Shown here: in pieces, positions 1 to 6,497 of the stretch
How positions within the stretch are numbered: position 1 is the stretch's first letter
How the letters are laid out: each line of letters begins with the position of its first letter
DNA from: Sphingobium sp.
GTDB lineage: Bacteria; Pseudomonadota; Alphaproteobacteria; Sphingomonadales; Sphingomonadaceae
NCBI GenBank assembly: GCA_017745115.1
Contig: JAGIAA010000046.1
Coordinates: 4,679 to 22,193, forward strand
DNA length: 17,515 nt
Direction: 5' to 3'
Made by a program: the position numbers and the translations under genes
Notes under the pieces: model-generated
Told to the model about the DNA's origin: nothing
Database searches by the model: none
What the model saw: the letters and a program-made list of their open reading frames with translations, nothing else

Positions 1-581
1 ATGCGTGAGCCCAGCGGAATGGCCTCGCCCGCGAGACCTTCCGGCTTCCCGCCGCCATCCCAATGCTCGTCGAGGCTATGGATGGCGGCGGCGACGTCTT
101 CCGAGAAGCGCAGCTTGCGCGCAATCGCGGCGCCGCGCACGCAGCGCGTCTGGATGAGCGAGCGGGCGATTGCCTCGCCGTTCTTGAGGATGTGGCCGAT
201 CGCCTTCGCGCGCTCGACAAAGCTGTGGCCCTCGCCGGTCTTCTTGAAGACGAAGCCGAGGACCGAACCGAGGTCCGTGCCGAGCTGTTTGTAGGCCTGC
301 TTGAAGGCGCGATCGTCGGTCAGATAGAGCTCGGCGATGCGGGCCGCGTTGGACGAGCAGCCAAGATCCTTGAGCATCACCGCATAATAGAGGTCGCGCC
401 GCGCGGCGCCCTCGATGCCGAGCGCATCGGCAAGGCGCATGGCGATCCAGGTGCAGCGGAGCGAATGACCTTCAGGCTGGCCCTCGGTCAGATCGAGGGC
501 ATAGCTGAACGCGCCCAATATGTCGGAGAGGGCGGCGGTGGCCGCAGGACGCGCGCCAAGAGATCTGTGATCGTGCAGCAT
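1..581 (-). CDS. HD-GYP-like metal-dependent phosphohydrolase domain protein (3' end outside window)
   Basis: The 193 N-terminal codons are present and the gene runs off the left edge. Residues about 15-75 look like the first part of an HD domain (GHSLR at 38-42) but the usual HD-x-GK is replaced by MLKDLGC at 69-75, so the paired metal-binding His is missing at that site. After an insertion of about 95 residues comes a recognisable HD-GYP signature, DEHWDGGGKPEGLAGEAIPLG (171-191), with GKP in place of GYP. HD-GYP proteins usually hydrolyse cyclic-di-GMP. Here the altered first motif makes activity uncertain and a sensory or regulatory role possible. Any C-terminal DNA-binding or signalling domain is out of view. 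ATG at 581 is the first clear start, without a strong ribosome binding site. The gene is divergent from the small ORF at 708. Coding is supported by the G/C-rich third positions and the motif match; the exact function is inference. Confidence 0.8.
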   Translation of the reverse strand, partial: MLHDHRSLGARPAATAALSDILGAFSYALDLTEGQPEGHSLRCTWIAMRLADALGIEGAARRDLYYAVMLKDLGCSSNAARIAELYLTDDRAFKQAYKQLGTDLGSVLGFVFKKTGEGHSFVERAKAIGHILKNGEAIARSLIQTRCVRGAAIARKLRFSEDVAAAIHSLDEHWDGGGKPEGLAGEAIPLGSR

Positions 582-707
582 GGACGGGCCGCACTCTAGC
601 GCGAAGCTCTCAAGACAAGCTTTCCGGTGCTGGTTAATTTCGACGAACCGTGCGCGGTGGGGATCGATGGCAAGCCGTTATTAACCATCCTCCGCTAAGC
701 CGGAACC
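582..707. promoter_or_regulatory. divergent intergenic region between HD-GYP-like gene and 59-aa ORF
   Basis: This 126-bp gap must hold the promoters of two divergent genes. It is noticeably more AT-rich than its surroundings around 632-690. It contains GGTTAATTTCGACGAACC (632-649) and a TTAACCAT octamer (681-688). Both resemble partial alphaproteobacterial CtrA sites (TTAA-N7-TTAAC), but neither has two good half-sites, so no regulator can be assigned. Confidence 0.35.
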
Positions 708-887
708 ATGGCACGCAAAACCAAGATTTCCGACCGCGTAACGCTAGCCCTTCAGCTGACGGACGGCACGCGCGTCGAAGTCGAGGCGGGCGTCCACTGC
801 ATGCGCTTCATCGGCCGCTACAGCCGCATTTCCGCCTTCGGCCCGCTCGGCACGCGCATCACTGCGCAGCTCGTCGCGCGCAACTAG
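708..887 (+). CDS. small hypothetical protein, 59 aa
   Basis: I do not recognise this family. The frame begins MARKTKISDRVTLALQLTDG and ends QLVARN. An in-frame TAA at 696-698 lies 9 nt upstream, so ATG 708 is the earliest possible start. Third codon positions are almost all G or C, as in neighbouring genes, which supports real coding. The protein is basic, has no signal peptide or membrane segment, and contains one Cys (residue 32). Its alternating pattern (VTLALQLTDGTRVEVEAGV, later TRITAQLVA) suggests a small beta-rich fold. Only a weak GGAA precedes the start. It is divergent from the HD-GYP-like gene and 109 nt upstream of the flavoenzyme gene. A chance ORF is less likely but not excluded. 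Confidence 0.55.
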   Translation: MARKTKISDRVTLALQLTDGTRVEVEAGVHCMRFIGRYSRISAFGPLGTRITAQLVARN

Positions 888-996
888 GTCCGACTCCGGA
901 AAGCGTACTGAGAGTCTTAATCGCCGCCGGACGATTTCGCTGCCGGCCACCGCGACCCATGTGAAGCGATCGATTCCCCGCTAGAGAGGCATGGAC

Positions 997-2187
997 ATGC
1001 CCATCGAAGCGGAGCAGGCTCACGACATGGACGCGCAAACCATCCTCGACAATGCCCGCGCCCTTGCACCGGGCTTGTCTGCGCGATCCAGCGAGATCGA
1101 GGCCCTGCGCCGCCTGCCCGACGATCTGGTCGACCAGCTGCGCGCGGCCGGCATGTTCCGCATGGCGATGCCGCGCAGCCGCGGGGGACCGCAGATGACG
1201 CTCGCCCAGCAGATCGAAGTCATCGAGCTGCTTTCGGCCGCCGACTCCTCGGTCGGCTGGTGCGTCAAGATCGGCGCCGACAGCGGCTATTTCGCCGGGG
1301 TGATGACGCAGCAGGTGGCCGACGAGCTGATGCCCTCGCTGGACACGGTGATCGCCGGTTTCGCGCCGCTCGGGCCGGGTCGGCTGGACCGGGTCGACGG
1401 CGGATATCTGCTTTCGGGGCGCTTTCCCTTTGGCAGCGGATCGACCCATGCCGACCTGTTTTTCGCGACTGGCGCGGTTTTCGAGGACGGGCGTCCGGCG
1501 ACCGGCGGCCTCTGGGGCGGAATGGTCCCGCGCATGGCCTTTGTGAAACCGGCGCAGGTGACCATCGAGGACACATGGTTTACCACCGGCCTCAGCGGCA
1601 CGGGGAGCAATCATTGGGTCGCGAAGGAGGTCTTCGTGCCGGAAAGGCACGCGCTCGATCCCTCCTCTCAGGTCCGCAGGGCGGACGATCCCAGCTACGC
1701 CCATCCGCTCAACTTCACGGCGACGCTGGCCGCGGTGCCGATCGGCATCATGGCTCGCGCGATCGACGAGGCGAAGGCATTTGCCATGGCGAAGATGGTG
1801 CCTTTTCCGCCCCCGGCACGGCCGATGAGCGACATCGGCCATGTCCGCGCCACGATTGCGGATGCGACCATGCGCTACCGTGCGGCGCGTGCGCTCGCGC
1901 TGGACAGCGCCGGGGCATTGCGGGCGGCGCTGGCGATCGGCGAGGCGCCGCTGGAGACGCGGGCGGCCGTCGCGCTCTCGATGGTCAACGCCAGCCGCGC
2001 CGCCTGCGACGTCACGCGGATGCTCTTCGACCTGGTGGGCACGGCGGCGATCATGCAGGGCGCGACGATGGGGCGGCTGCTGCGCGACGCGATGACGGTG
2101 AACCAGCATGTGACGGTCGGCCAGCCGGGCGTCGAACTGCTCGGCGGCATGCTGATGGGCGCGCCGCACCCGTCGCCTTTCATCTGA
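997..2187 (+). CDS. acyl-CoA dehydrogenase-fold flavoprotein, group D monooxygenase-like
   Basis: The 396-residue protein has the three-part acyl-CoA dehydrogenase architecture: helical N-terminus (about 1-110, with RSRGGPQMTLAQQIEVIELL and a GWC motif), a middle beta domain (about 115-215, including DTWFTTGLSGTGSNHW) and a C-terminal helical bundle ending GVELLGGMLMGAPHPSPFI. The GTGSNHW segment and the end of the protein resemble the HsaA/HpaB/DszC-type flavin-dependent monooxygenases more than true acyl-CoA dehydrogenases, so a reduced-flavin hydroxylase or desulfurase-like role is more likely than beta-oxidation. No flavin reductase partner lies in the window and the substrate cannot be named. 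Three ATG codons (991, 997, 1027) are in frame. GAGAGG at 984-989 is 7 nt from ATG 997 but only 1 nt from 991, so 997 was chosen. The downstream tgt is probably unrelated. Confidence 0.85.
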   Translation: MPIEAEQAHDMDAQTILDNARALAPGLSARSSEIEALRRLPDDLVDQLRAAGMFRMAMPRSRGGPQMTLAQQIEVIELLSAADSSVGWCVKIGADSGYFAGVMTQQVADELMPSLDTVIAGFAPLGPGRLDRVDGGYLLSGRFPFGSGSTHADLFFATGAVFEDGRPATGGLWGGMVPRMAFVKPAQVTIEDTWFTTGLSGTGSNHWVAKEVFVPERHALDPSSQVRRADDPSYAHPLNFTATLAAVPIGIMARAIDEAKAFAMAKMVPFPPPARPMSDIGHVRATIADATMRYRAARALALDSAGALRAALAIGEAPLETRAAVALSMVNASRAACDVTRMLFDLVGTAAIMQGATMGRLLRDAMTVNQHVTVGQPGVELLGGMLMGAPHPSPFI

Positions 2188-2227
2188 GACTGTCCGGCGC
2201 CGTTCGGGGGCTGTCTTATCGGCCGCG

Positions 2228-2243
2228 GCGCGCTAAAGCGCGC
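2228..2243 (+). other. short GC hairpin directly before the tgt start codon
   Basis: GCGCGCT, AA, AGCGCGC form a nearly loop-less palindrome (6-bp stem with TAAA loop) ending 2 nt before ATG 2246. It occupies the place where a ribosome binding site would be, and no Shine-Dalgarno sequence is visible. It could limit initiation or be a protein binding site; this is inference. Confidence 0.4.
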
Positions 2244-2245
2244 GG

Positions 2246-3424
2246 ATGACGCAGCTTCACGCCCATAGCGCCCGCGTGCCCGCCGATCCGGGCAGGACGC
2301 GCTTCGCCTTCGCGGTTCACGCGACCGACGGCAAGGCGCGCACCGGCGAGATCGCCATGATGCGGGGCACCATCCGCACACCCGCCTTCATGCCGGTCGG
2401 CACCGCGGCGACGGTGAAGGCGATGCGCGCTTCCGAAGTGCGGGCGAGCGGCGCCGACATCATCCTGGGCAACACCTATCATCTCATGCTTCGCCCCGGC
2501 GCGGAGCGCGTCGCGGCGCTGGGCGGCGTGCACAAGCTCAGCGGATGGGAACGGCCGATGCTGACCGACAGCGGCGGCTACCAGGTGATGAGCCTCTCCA
2601 AGCTCGCCAAGGTCACCGAGGACGGCGTCAGCTTCGCCAGCCATCTCGACGGATCGAAGCACATGCTCTCTCCCGAGCGGTCCATGGAGATCCAGCGGCT
2701 GCTGGGCTCGGACATCGTCATGTGCTTCGACGAGCTGGTGCCGACCACGACGACGCGCGAGGAACAGATGCGGGCGATGGAGCGGTCGATGCGCTGGGCG
2801 GCGCGCTCGCGGGCGGCCTTCGATGCGAGCGGCGATCATGCCGGCCGCGCGGCTTTGTTCGGCATCCAGCAGGGGGCGCTCGACGTGGAGCTGCGCAAGC
2901 AGAGCGCGCAAGCGCTGACCGATATCGGCTTCGACGGCTATGCGGTGGGAGGCCTGGCGGTGGGCGAGGGACAGGAGGCCATGTTCGCCTGCCTCGACCA
3001 TTGCGTCGGCCATCTGCCCGCCGACAAGCCGCGCTACCTGATGGGCGTCGGCAAGCCCGACGATATCGTCGGCGCGGTGGAGCGCGGCATCGACATGTTC
3101 GATTGCGTGCTGCCGACCCGGTCCGGCCGTAACGGGCAGGCCTTCACCTGGGCCGGGCCGCTCAACATCCGCAACGCCCGCTTCGCCGAGGATCTCGCGC
3201 CGCTCGATCCGCGCTGCGCCTGCCCGGTCTGCGCGGACTATAGCCGCGCCTATCTCCATCATCTGGTAAGAGCGGGCGAGATGCTCGGCGCCATGCTGAT
3301 GACGCAGCACAATCTCTGGTTCTACCAGCAGCTGATGGCTGGGCTGAGGAGCGCGATCGCTGAAGGACGGCTGGCGGATTTTGCCAGCCGCTTTCGCGCG
3401 GATTACAGCTCGAAGATATTCTAG
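2246..3424 (+). CDS. tgt: queuine tRNA-ribosyltransferase (tRNA-guanine transglycosylase)
   Basis: Tgt replaces guanine at position 34 of GUN-anticodon tRNAs with preQ1, a step towards queuosine. The 392-residue protein aligns along its length with the structurally studied Zymomonas mobilis enzyme (offset +6). Visible active-site residues are D108 (LTDSGGYQ), D162 (VMCFDE), Q209 (GIQQG), the nucleophile D286 ([12 protein letters not shown]) and the zinc ligands C324, C326, C329 and H355. The N-terminus has about 17 extra residues before the conserved [14 protein letters not shown] 2246 is the first start, and GTG at codon 11 is an alternative. queA, a common neighbour, is absent upstream. The gene is convergent with the PEP-CTERM gene, 31 nt away. 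Confidence 0.97.
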   Translation: MTQLHAHSARVPADPGRTRFAFAVHATDGKARTGEIAMMRGTIRTPAFMPVGTAATVKAMRASEVRASGADIILGNTYHLMLRPGAERVAALGGVHKLSGWERPMLTDSGGYQVMSLSKLAKVTEDGVSFASHLDGSKHMLSPERSMEIQRLLGSDIVMCFDELVPTTTTREEQMRAMERSMRWAARSRAAFDASGDHAGRAALFGIQQGALDVELRKQSAQALTDIGFDGYAVGGLAVGEGQEAMFACLDHCVGHLPADKPRYLMGVGKPDDIVGAVERGIDMFDCVLPTRSGRNGQAFTWAGPLNIRNARFAEDLAPLDPRCACPVCADYSRAYLHHLVRAGEMLGAMLMTQHNLWFYQQLMAGLRSAIAEGRLADFASRFRADYSSKIF

Positions 3425-3434
3425 GCACTTCGGA

Positions 3435-3459
3435 CTGACGGGGAGCCCTGTGGCGTCAG
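3435..3459. terminator. possible bidirectional hairpin between tgt and the PEP-CTERM gene
   Basis: CTGACG (3435-3440) pairs with CGTCAG (3454-3459), and the enclosed sequence contains GGGAGCCC, which can fold further. It lies between two convergent genes and overlaps the stop codon of the minus-strand gene. There is no T-tract on either side, so it is at best a weak terminator. Confidence 0.3.
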
Positions 3460-4046
3460 GCCTTCCCGAAAGCGAAGCGGGTCCGGACGCCGCCCCTGCG
3501 CATCGCCGCGCCGACGAGGCCAAGGCCGCCGATCATCATCGCCCAGCTAGCCGGCTCCGGCACGGCGGGCGCCGGTTCGCCGGTCAGATAACCGCTCGCC
3601 AAGGCGCGCCACGGATTGCAGTTGTAGCATTCCCCGCCGAAGGGCGAGCTGGTCAGCATGGCGACGGTGCCGCCTGCGTTCGTTAACGCGGTCACGACCG
3701 GAACCCTGATGCTGCGCGCGTTGCCGTAATTCGGTTCAAACTGCGGGAGGACGAAGCCAAAATAGATGTACTCCACACCGTCCACAATCCGGTCCTTGTA
3801 GATCGGGGGCACATATTCGAGCGCGTTGGTATATTCCGCATCCGGAAAGGCGCTGTTGGAGCCTCCGGACACGAAGATGTCATAGGCACCGAAGCTCTGG
3901 GTATCGGCATCCCAGACGAAGCTGCCGGTGGCGATGCCGCCATCGATGAAAACGGCATTGTTCAAGGTCCACAGAACCGGCGTCGCCGAGGCGGTCGTCG
4001 ACAGCGCGAGGGCGCCGACGGCGCCCAGCAATGCAAGAATCTTCAT
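3456..4046 (-). CDS. PEPxxWA-CTERM sorting domain protein
   Basis: This is a secreted 196-residue protein. Residues 1-21 form a signal peptide (MKILALLGAVGALALSTTASA). The mature part (about 22-158) is a hypothetical domain rich in Gly, Asn and aromatic residues with two Cys (140, 143). The C-terminus carries the sorting signal: VPEPASWAM (162-170), a short hydrophobic segment MIGGLGLVGAA, then an MRR stop. This is the alphaproteobacterial PEPxxWA variant recognised by exosortase-type systems and linked to surface or exopolysaccharide export. The mature domain's function is unknown. ATG 4046 was chosen because GGGGAGACG lies just upstream and the signal peptide begins there; a longer frame from 4097 would put 17 hydrophilic residues before it. 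It is divergent from marR. Confidence 0.9.
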   Translation of the reverse strand: MKILALLGAVGALALSTTASATPVLWTLNNAVFIDGGIATGSFVWDADTQSFGAYDIFVSGGSNSAFPDAEYTNALEYVPPIYKDRIVDGVEYIYFGFVLPQFEPNYGNARSIRVPVVTALTNAGGTVAMLTSSPFGGECYNCNPWRALASGYLTGEPAPAVPEPASWAMMIGGLGLVGAAMRRGGVRTRFAFGKA

Positions 4047-4131
4047 TTTCGTCTCCCCACATGGCCAGCCGCGAGAAGCAAGTTTCGCTGCGTTCAAGCC
4101 ATTGAGAATGCGGCTAACATGGCCGCGACCG

Positions 4132-4163
4132 GCAGCGCCTCCACCAGATGGTGGAGGCGCTGC
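4132..4163. repeat. perfect 14-bp inverted repeat with 4-nt loop
   Basis: GCAGCGCCTCCACC (4132-4145), loop AGAT, then its exact reverse complement GGTGGAGGCGCTGC (4150-4163). It lies between two divergent genes (PEP-CTERM and marR), so it is not placed to terminate either, and no T-run follows on either strand. It could be a regulatory hairpin, a protein-binding palindrome or a repeat remnant. Confidence 0.75.
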
Positions 4164-4203
4164 AGAAATCGCGGGCTGCCCGAACCGGGTCTTGGCCTGC
4201 GAT

Positions 4204-4231
4204 TGACGTGGGGGTTCCCTTCACCTAAAAG
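4204..4231 (+). promoter_or_regulatory. candidate marR promoter
   Basis: TTGACG (4204-4209), a 16-bp spacer, then TAAAAG (4226-4231) resembles a sigma-70-type promoter (5/6 and 4/6 matches). Transcription would begin near 4238, at the second in-frame ATG, implying a leaderless transcript. This is inferred from spacing only. Confidence 0.45.
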
Positions 4232-4244
4232 ATGCATATGCATC
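4231..4244. promoter_or_regulatory. 14-bp palindrome over the marR start, candidate operator
   Basis: GATGCATATGCATC is a perfect palindrome spanning both possible ATG starts (4232, 4238) and following the candidate -10 element directly. MarR dimers bind palindromes at their own promoters, so this is a plausible autoregulatory operator. Part of the symmetry could come from the ATGCAT coding repeat (Met-His-Met-His). Confidence 0.5.
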
Positions 4245-4663
4245 AAACATCCCAACAAGCCTGCGCTTGTACCCTGCTCCGCAAGGCAAGCCGCGCCGTG
4301 ACGCGTTATTATGACGACCGGCTTGCTGCCCATGGGCTCACCATCACCCAGTTCGCGCTCCTGCGGAACATCGCGCGGGCCGGAGAAATCCAGCTCAACC
4401 ATCTGGCCAACCATCTGGTCATGGACCGCACGTCTCTCTACCGCACCATCGCGCCGGTGGCGCAGGCCGGCTGGGTGGAGATCGATCCGGTCGACGGACG
4501 CACCAAGGTCGCGCGGCTGACGCCCGCTGGGCGCACGCTCATGACGCAGGCCGACGCCGACTGGGAATTCGCGCAGACCAACCTGCTCAACGGCATCGAC
4601 GAGCAGGAGTGGCAGGCGCTGGAGCGTACACTCGGCCGCCTCATCGAGATTGCGCAAGCATGA
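4232..4663 (+). CDS. MarR family winged-helix transcriptional regulator
   Basis: The 143-residue protein has the MarR layout: N-terminal dimerisation helix (about 12-35, TLLRKASRAVTRYYDDRLAA), winged helix (about 36-105, with GLTITQFALLRNI, recognition segment VMDRTSLYRTIAPVAQAGW and wing DPVDGRTKVARLTPAGR), and a C-terminal helix (about 108-143). MarR proteins usually repress a neighbouring transporter gene until a ligand or oxidant binds. Here the stop codon overlaps the ATG of an MFS gene (ATGA), so the two are translated together and the transporter is the likely target. A C-x-C at 11-13 ahead of the first helix could be a redox switch, which is speculative. Starts ATG 4232 and 4238 are both possible; neither has a ribosome binding site. 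The longer form is given. Confidence 0.92.
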   Translation: MHMHQTSQQACACTLLRKASRAVTRYYDDRLAAHGLTITQFALLRNIARAGEIQLNHLANHLVMDRTSLYRTIAPVAQAGWVEIDPVDGRTKVARLTPAGRTLMTQADADWEFAQTNLLNGIDEQEWQALERTLGRLIEIAQA

Positions 4664-5946
4664 GCGGCGTCGACCCGAGAATTGACGGATCGCTGCGCTG
4701 GGCTGCCACAGCGGCCGGCATCACCTTCGTCGCCCTGCTGGTTGCGGCGGCACTGCGGTCGGCGCCGAGCGTGCTTATGATGCCGCTCCAGCTCCATTTC
4801 GAATGGGACCGAGCGACCATCTCCTTCACCGCCGCGGTTGGGATCTTCCTGTACGGATTCGTCGGCCCGTTCGCCGCGGCGCTCATGATGTCGTTCGGCA
4901 TCCGCCGCACGATGATCGCCGGGCTGGCGATTATGGCGGCTGCAACCTTCGCCAGCCAATGGATGAGTGCGAGCTGGCAGTTCCTCGTCACGTGGGGCGT
5001 GCTCTCCGGCATCGGCAGCGGCGCCATCACCTCGGTGCTCGGTGCCGCGGTGGTCAATCGATGGTTTGCCAAGCGCCAGGGGCTGGTCATGGGCCTGCTC
5101 AGCGCCAGCACGGCAACGGGATCGCTCATCTTCCTCCCCGCCATGGCCGCGCTCACGACTGGCGGCGCCTGGAAGCCGGTCGTGCTTGTGGTCAGCATTG
5201 CCTGTCTCGTGGTCATTCCGCTTGTCGCTTTCTTCGTGCCGGAGCGGCCGGACGATGTCGGCGCCAGGCGATATGGCGAAGAGCCCGATGCACCGGACCC
5301 CGAAGCCGGCCAGCCGCGCCCCACGCCCGGGCTCGCCATTTCCGCCCTCGTTCGGGCCTCGCGCCATCCGACCTTCTGGCTGCTTGTCGCCACATTCTTT
5401 GTCTGTGGCCTCACGACCAACGGCCTTGTCGGCGTCCACATGATCGCCTTTTGCGGCGATCATGGTATCGCACCCGTGGCGGCCGCCGGATTGCTGACCA
5501 CCATGGGCATGTTCGATCTGGTCGGGACGACGGCATCAGGCTGGCTCACCGACCGCTTCGATCCCCGCAAGTTGTTGTTCGTCTATTACGGACTGCGGGG
5601 CCTCTCGCTGCTTGCCCTGCCCTTCATCAAATTCGATGCCGTCAGCCTGGGCATCTTCGCGGTCTTCTACGGGCTCGACTGGATCGCGACGGTCCCACCG
5701 ACCGTAGCGCTTACCAACCGCCTGTTCGGCGCGCGGGATGCGCCCGTCATCTTCGGCTGGATTCTCGTGGGTCATCAGATCGGAGCCGCCACTGCGGCTT
5801 TCGGCGCAGGTCTCATCCGCAGCGAAATGGGCAGCTATTCGATTGCCTTCCTGATCGCCGGAAGCTTCGGGATCGTGGCGGGGTTCGCGGCGTTGATCCT
5901 GCCCGGCCGCCGGCACCTTGCCGAAAAGGCGCTCGCGGCCGGCTGA
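4660..5946 (+). CDS. MFS transporter, OxlT/monocarboxylate-porter-like
   Basis: This inner-membrane transporter has 428 residues and about 12 hydrophobic segments in two halves, joined by a hydrophilic loop rich in Pro, Asp and Glu around residues 195-230. The first half has MPLQLHFEWDRATISF, typical of the oxalate/formate antiporter and monocarboxylate-porter group. Motif A of the second half is visible as GWLTDRFDPRKLL. The substrate is unknown; small organic acids are typical of the group, but regulation by MarR would also fit export of a toxic compound. ATG 4660 overlaps the marR stop by 4 nt and gives a normal N-terminus ahead of the first membrane segment; a longer frame starting at 4609 lies inside marR and was rejected. 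Confidence 0.9.
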   Translation: MSGVDPRIDGSLRWAATAAGITFVALLVAAALRSAPSVLMMPLQLHFEWDRATISFTAAVGIFLYGFVGPFAAALMMSFGIRRTMIAGLAIMAAATFASQWMSASWQFLVTWGVLSGIGSGAITSVLGAAVVNRWFAKRQGLVMGLLSASTATGSLIFLPAMAALTTGGAWKPVVLVVSIACLVVIPLVAFFVPERPDDVGARRYGEEPDAPDPEAGQPRPTPGLAISALVRASRHPTFWLLVATFFVCGLTTNGLVGVHMIAFCGDHGIAPVAAAGLLTTMGMFDLVGTTASGWLTDRFDPRKLLFVYYGLRGLSLLALPFIKFDAVSLGIFAVFYGLDWIATVPPTVALTNRLFGARDAPVIFGWILVGHQIGAATAAFGAGLIRSEMGSYSIAFLIAGSFGIVAGFAALILPGRRHLAEKALAAG

Positions 5947-5977
5947 ACGGGGCCGCAAGAAATGTTTCCGCTTGCCA

Positions 5978-6005
5978 TGTCACATCCGGCAGAGGCTCTC
6001 TCGTC
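5978..6005 (+). promoter_or_regulatory. ECF41-type sigma factor promoter
   Basis: TGTCACA (5978-5984), 17 bp, then CGTC (6002-6005). This matches the published ECF41 promoter consensus (TGTCACA at -35, CGTC at -10) exactly, and it precedes the CMD-ECF41 gene pair, the known target arrangement. Transcription would begin near 6012, leaving a leader that contains AAGGAG at 6025-6030. Confidence 0.88.
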
Positions 6006-6038
6006 TTGGCAGTGCAACCCTCTCAAGGAGACACTGTC

Positions 6039-6497
6039 ATGATTGCCAATCTCAATCCTTATTCCGCCGCTCCTGCGCTCATGAAGAGCTTCATGGACTT
6101 CTCGGAAGCCATTAACGGCAGCCTCGAACCCAGCCTCGCCGAGCTGGTCAAGATCCGCGCCTCGCAGATCAACCAGTGCGCGAACTGCATCAACATGCAC
6201 ACCATCGATGCCCGCGCCCATGGTGAGACCGAGCAGCGCATTGCGCTCACCGCCGCCTGGCGCGAAGCCCCTTGCTTCACCGACCGCGAGCGCGCGGCAC
6301 TGGGCTGGACCGAGGCGCTGACCAAGCTTTCCGAAGGACATGCGCAGGAAAGCGCCTATGATGCGCTTGCTGCCCACTTCACGCCCGAGGAGCAGGTGAA
6401 GCTGACCATGCTCATCAACGTCATCAACGGCTGGAACCGCGTCGCGGTGGGCTTCGGCATGTGGATGGACTACAAGCCGGCCAAGGCCGCGGCGTGA
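6039..6497 (+). CDS. carboxymuconolactone decarboxylase (CMD)/AhpD-like family protein
   Basis: The protein has 152 residues. The CMD-domain redox motif is visible as E35 followed by CANC (47-50) and H54 (pattern E...CxxCxxxH), the AhpD type, so a thiol-based hydroperoxide or disulfide reductase role is likelier than true decarboxylation. The rest is helical (ALGWTEALTKL, EEQVKLTMLINVINGWNRVAVGF). CMD proteins are one of the three partner classes (with oxidoreductases and epimerases) encoded beside ECF41 sigma factors and transcribed by them. AAGGAG at 6025-6030 is 8 nt before ATG 6039. The stop overlaps the GTG start of the sigma factor (GTGA), so the two form one operon. The physiological substrate is not known. 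Confidence 0.93.
   Translation: MIANLNPYSAAPALMKSFMDFSEAINGSLEPSLAELVKIRASQINQCANCINMHTIDARAHGETEQRIALTAAWREAPCFTDRERAALGWTEALTKLSEGHAQESAYDALAAHFTPEEQVKLTMLINVINGWNRVAVGFGMWMDYKPAKAAA

Noticed and set aside
63..599. 178-codon plus-strand frame at the left edge
   Set aside because: It is antisense to the HD-GYP-like gene, which has the recognisable motif.
859..2169. 436-codon minus-strand frame opposite the flavoenzyme gene
   Set aside because: Composition is low-complexity Arg/His/Gly and it mirrors a gene with clear acyl-CoA dehydrogenase-fold motifs.
2216..3523. 435-codon minus-strand frame opposite tgt
   Set aside because: tgt is unmistakable on the plus strand; the antisense frame has no recognisable domain.
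4803..6497. Apparent 564-codon plus-strand protein covering the MFS and CMD genes
   Set aside because: Its first 400 codons are an out-of-frame reading of the MFS gene; only the final 152 codons, after a good ribosome binding site, are real.
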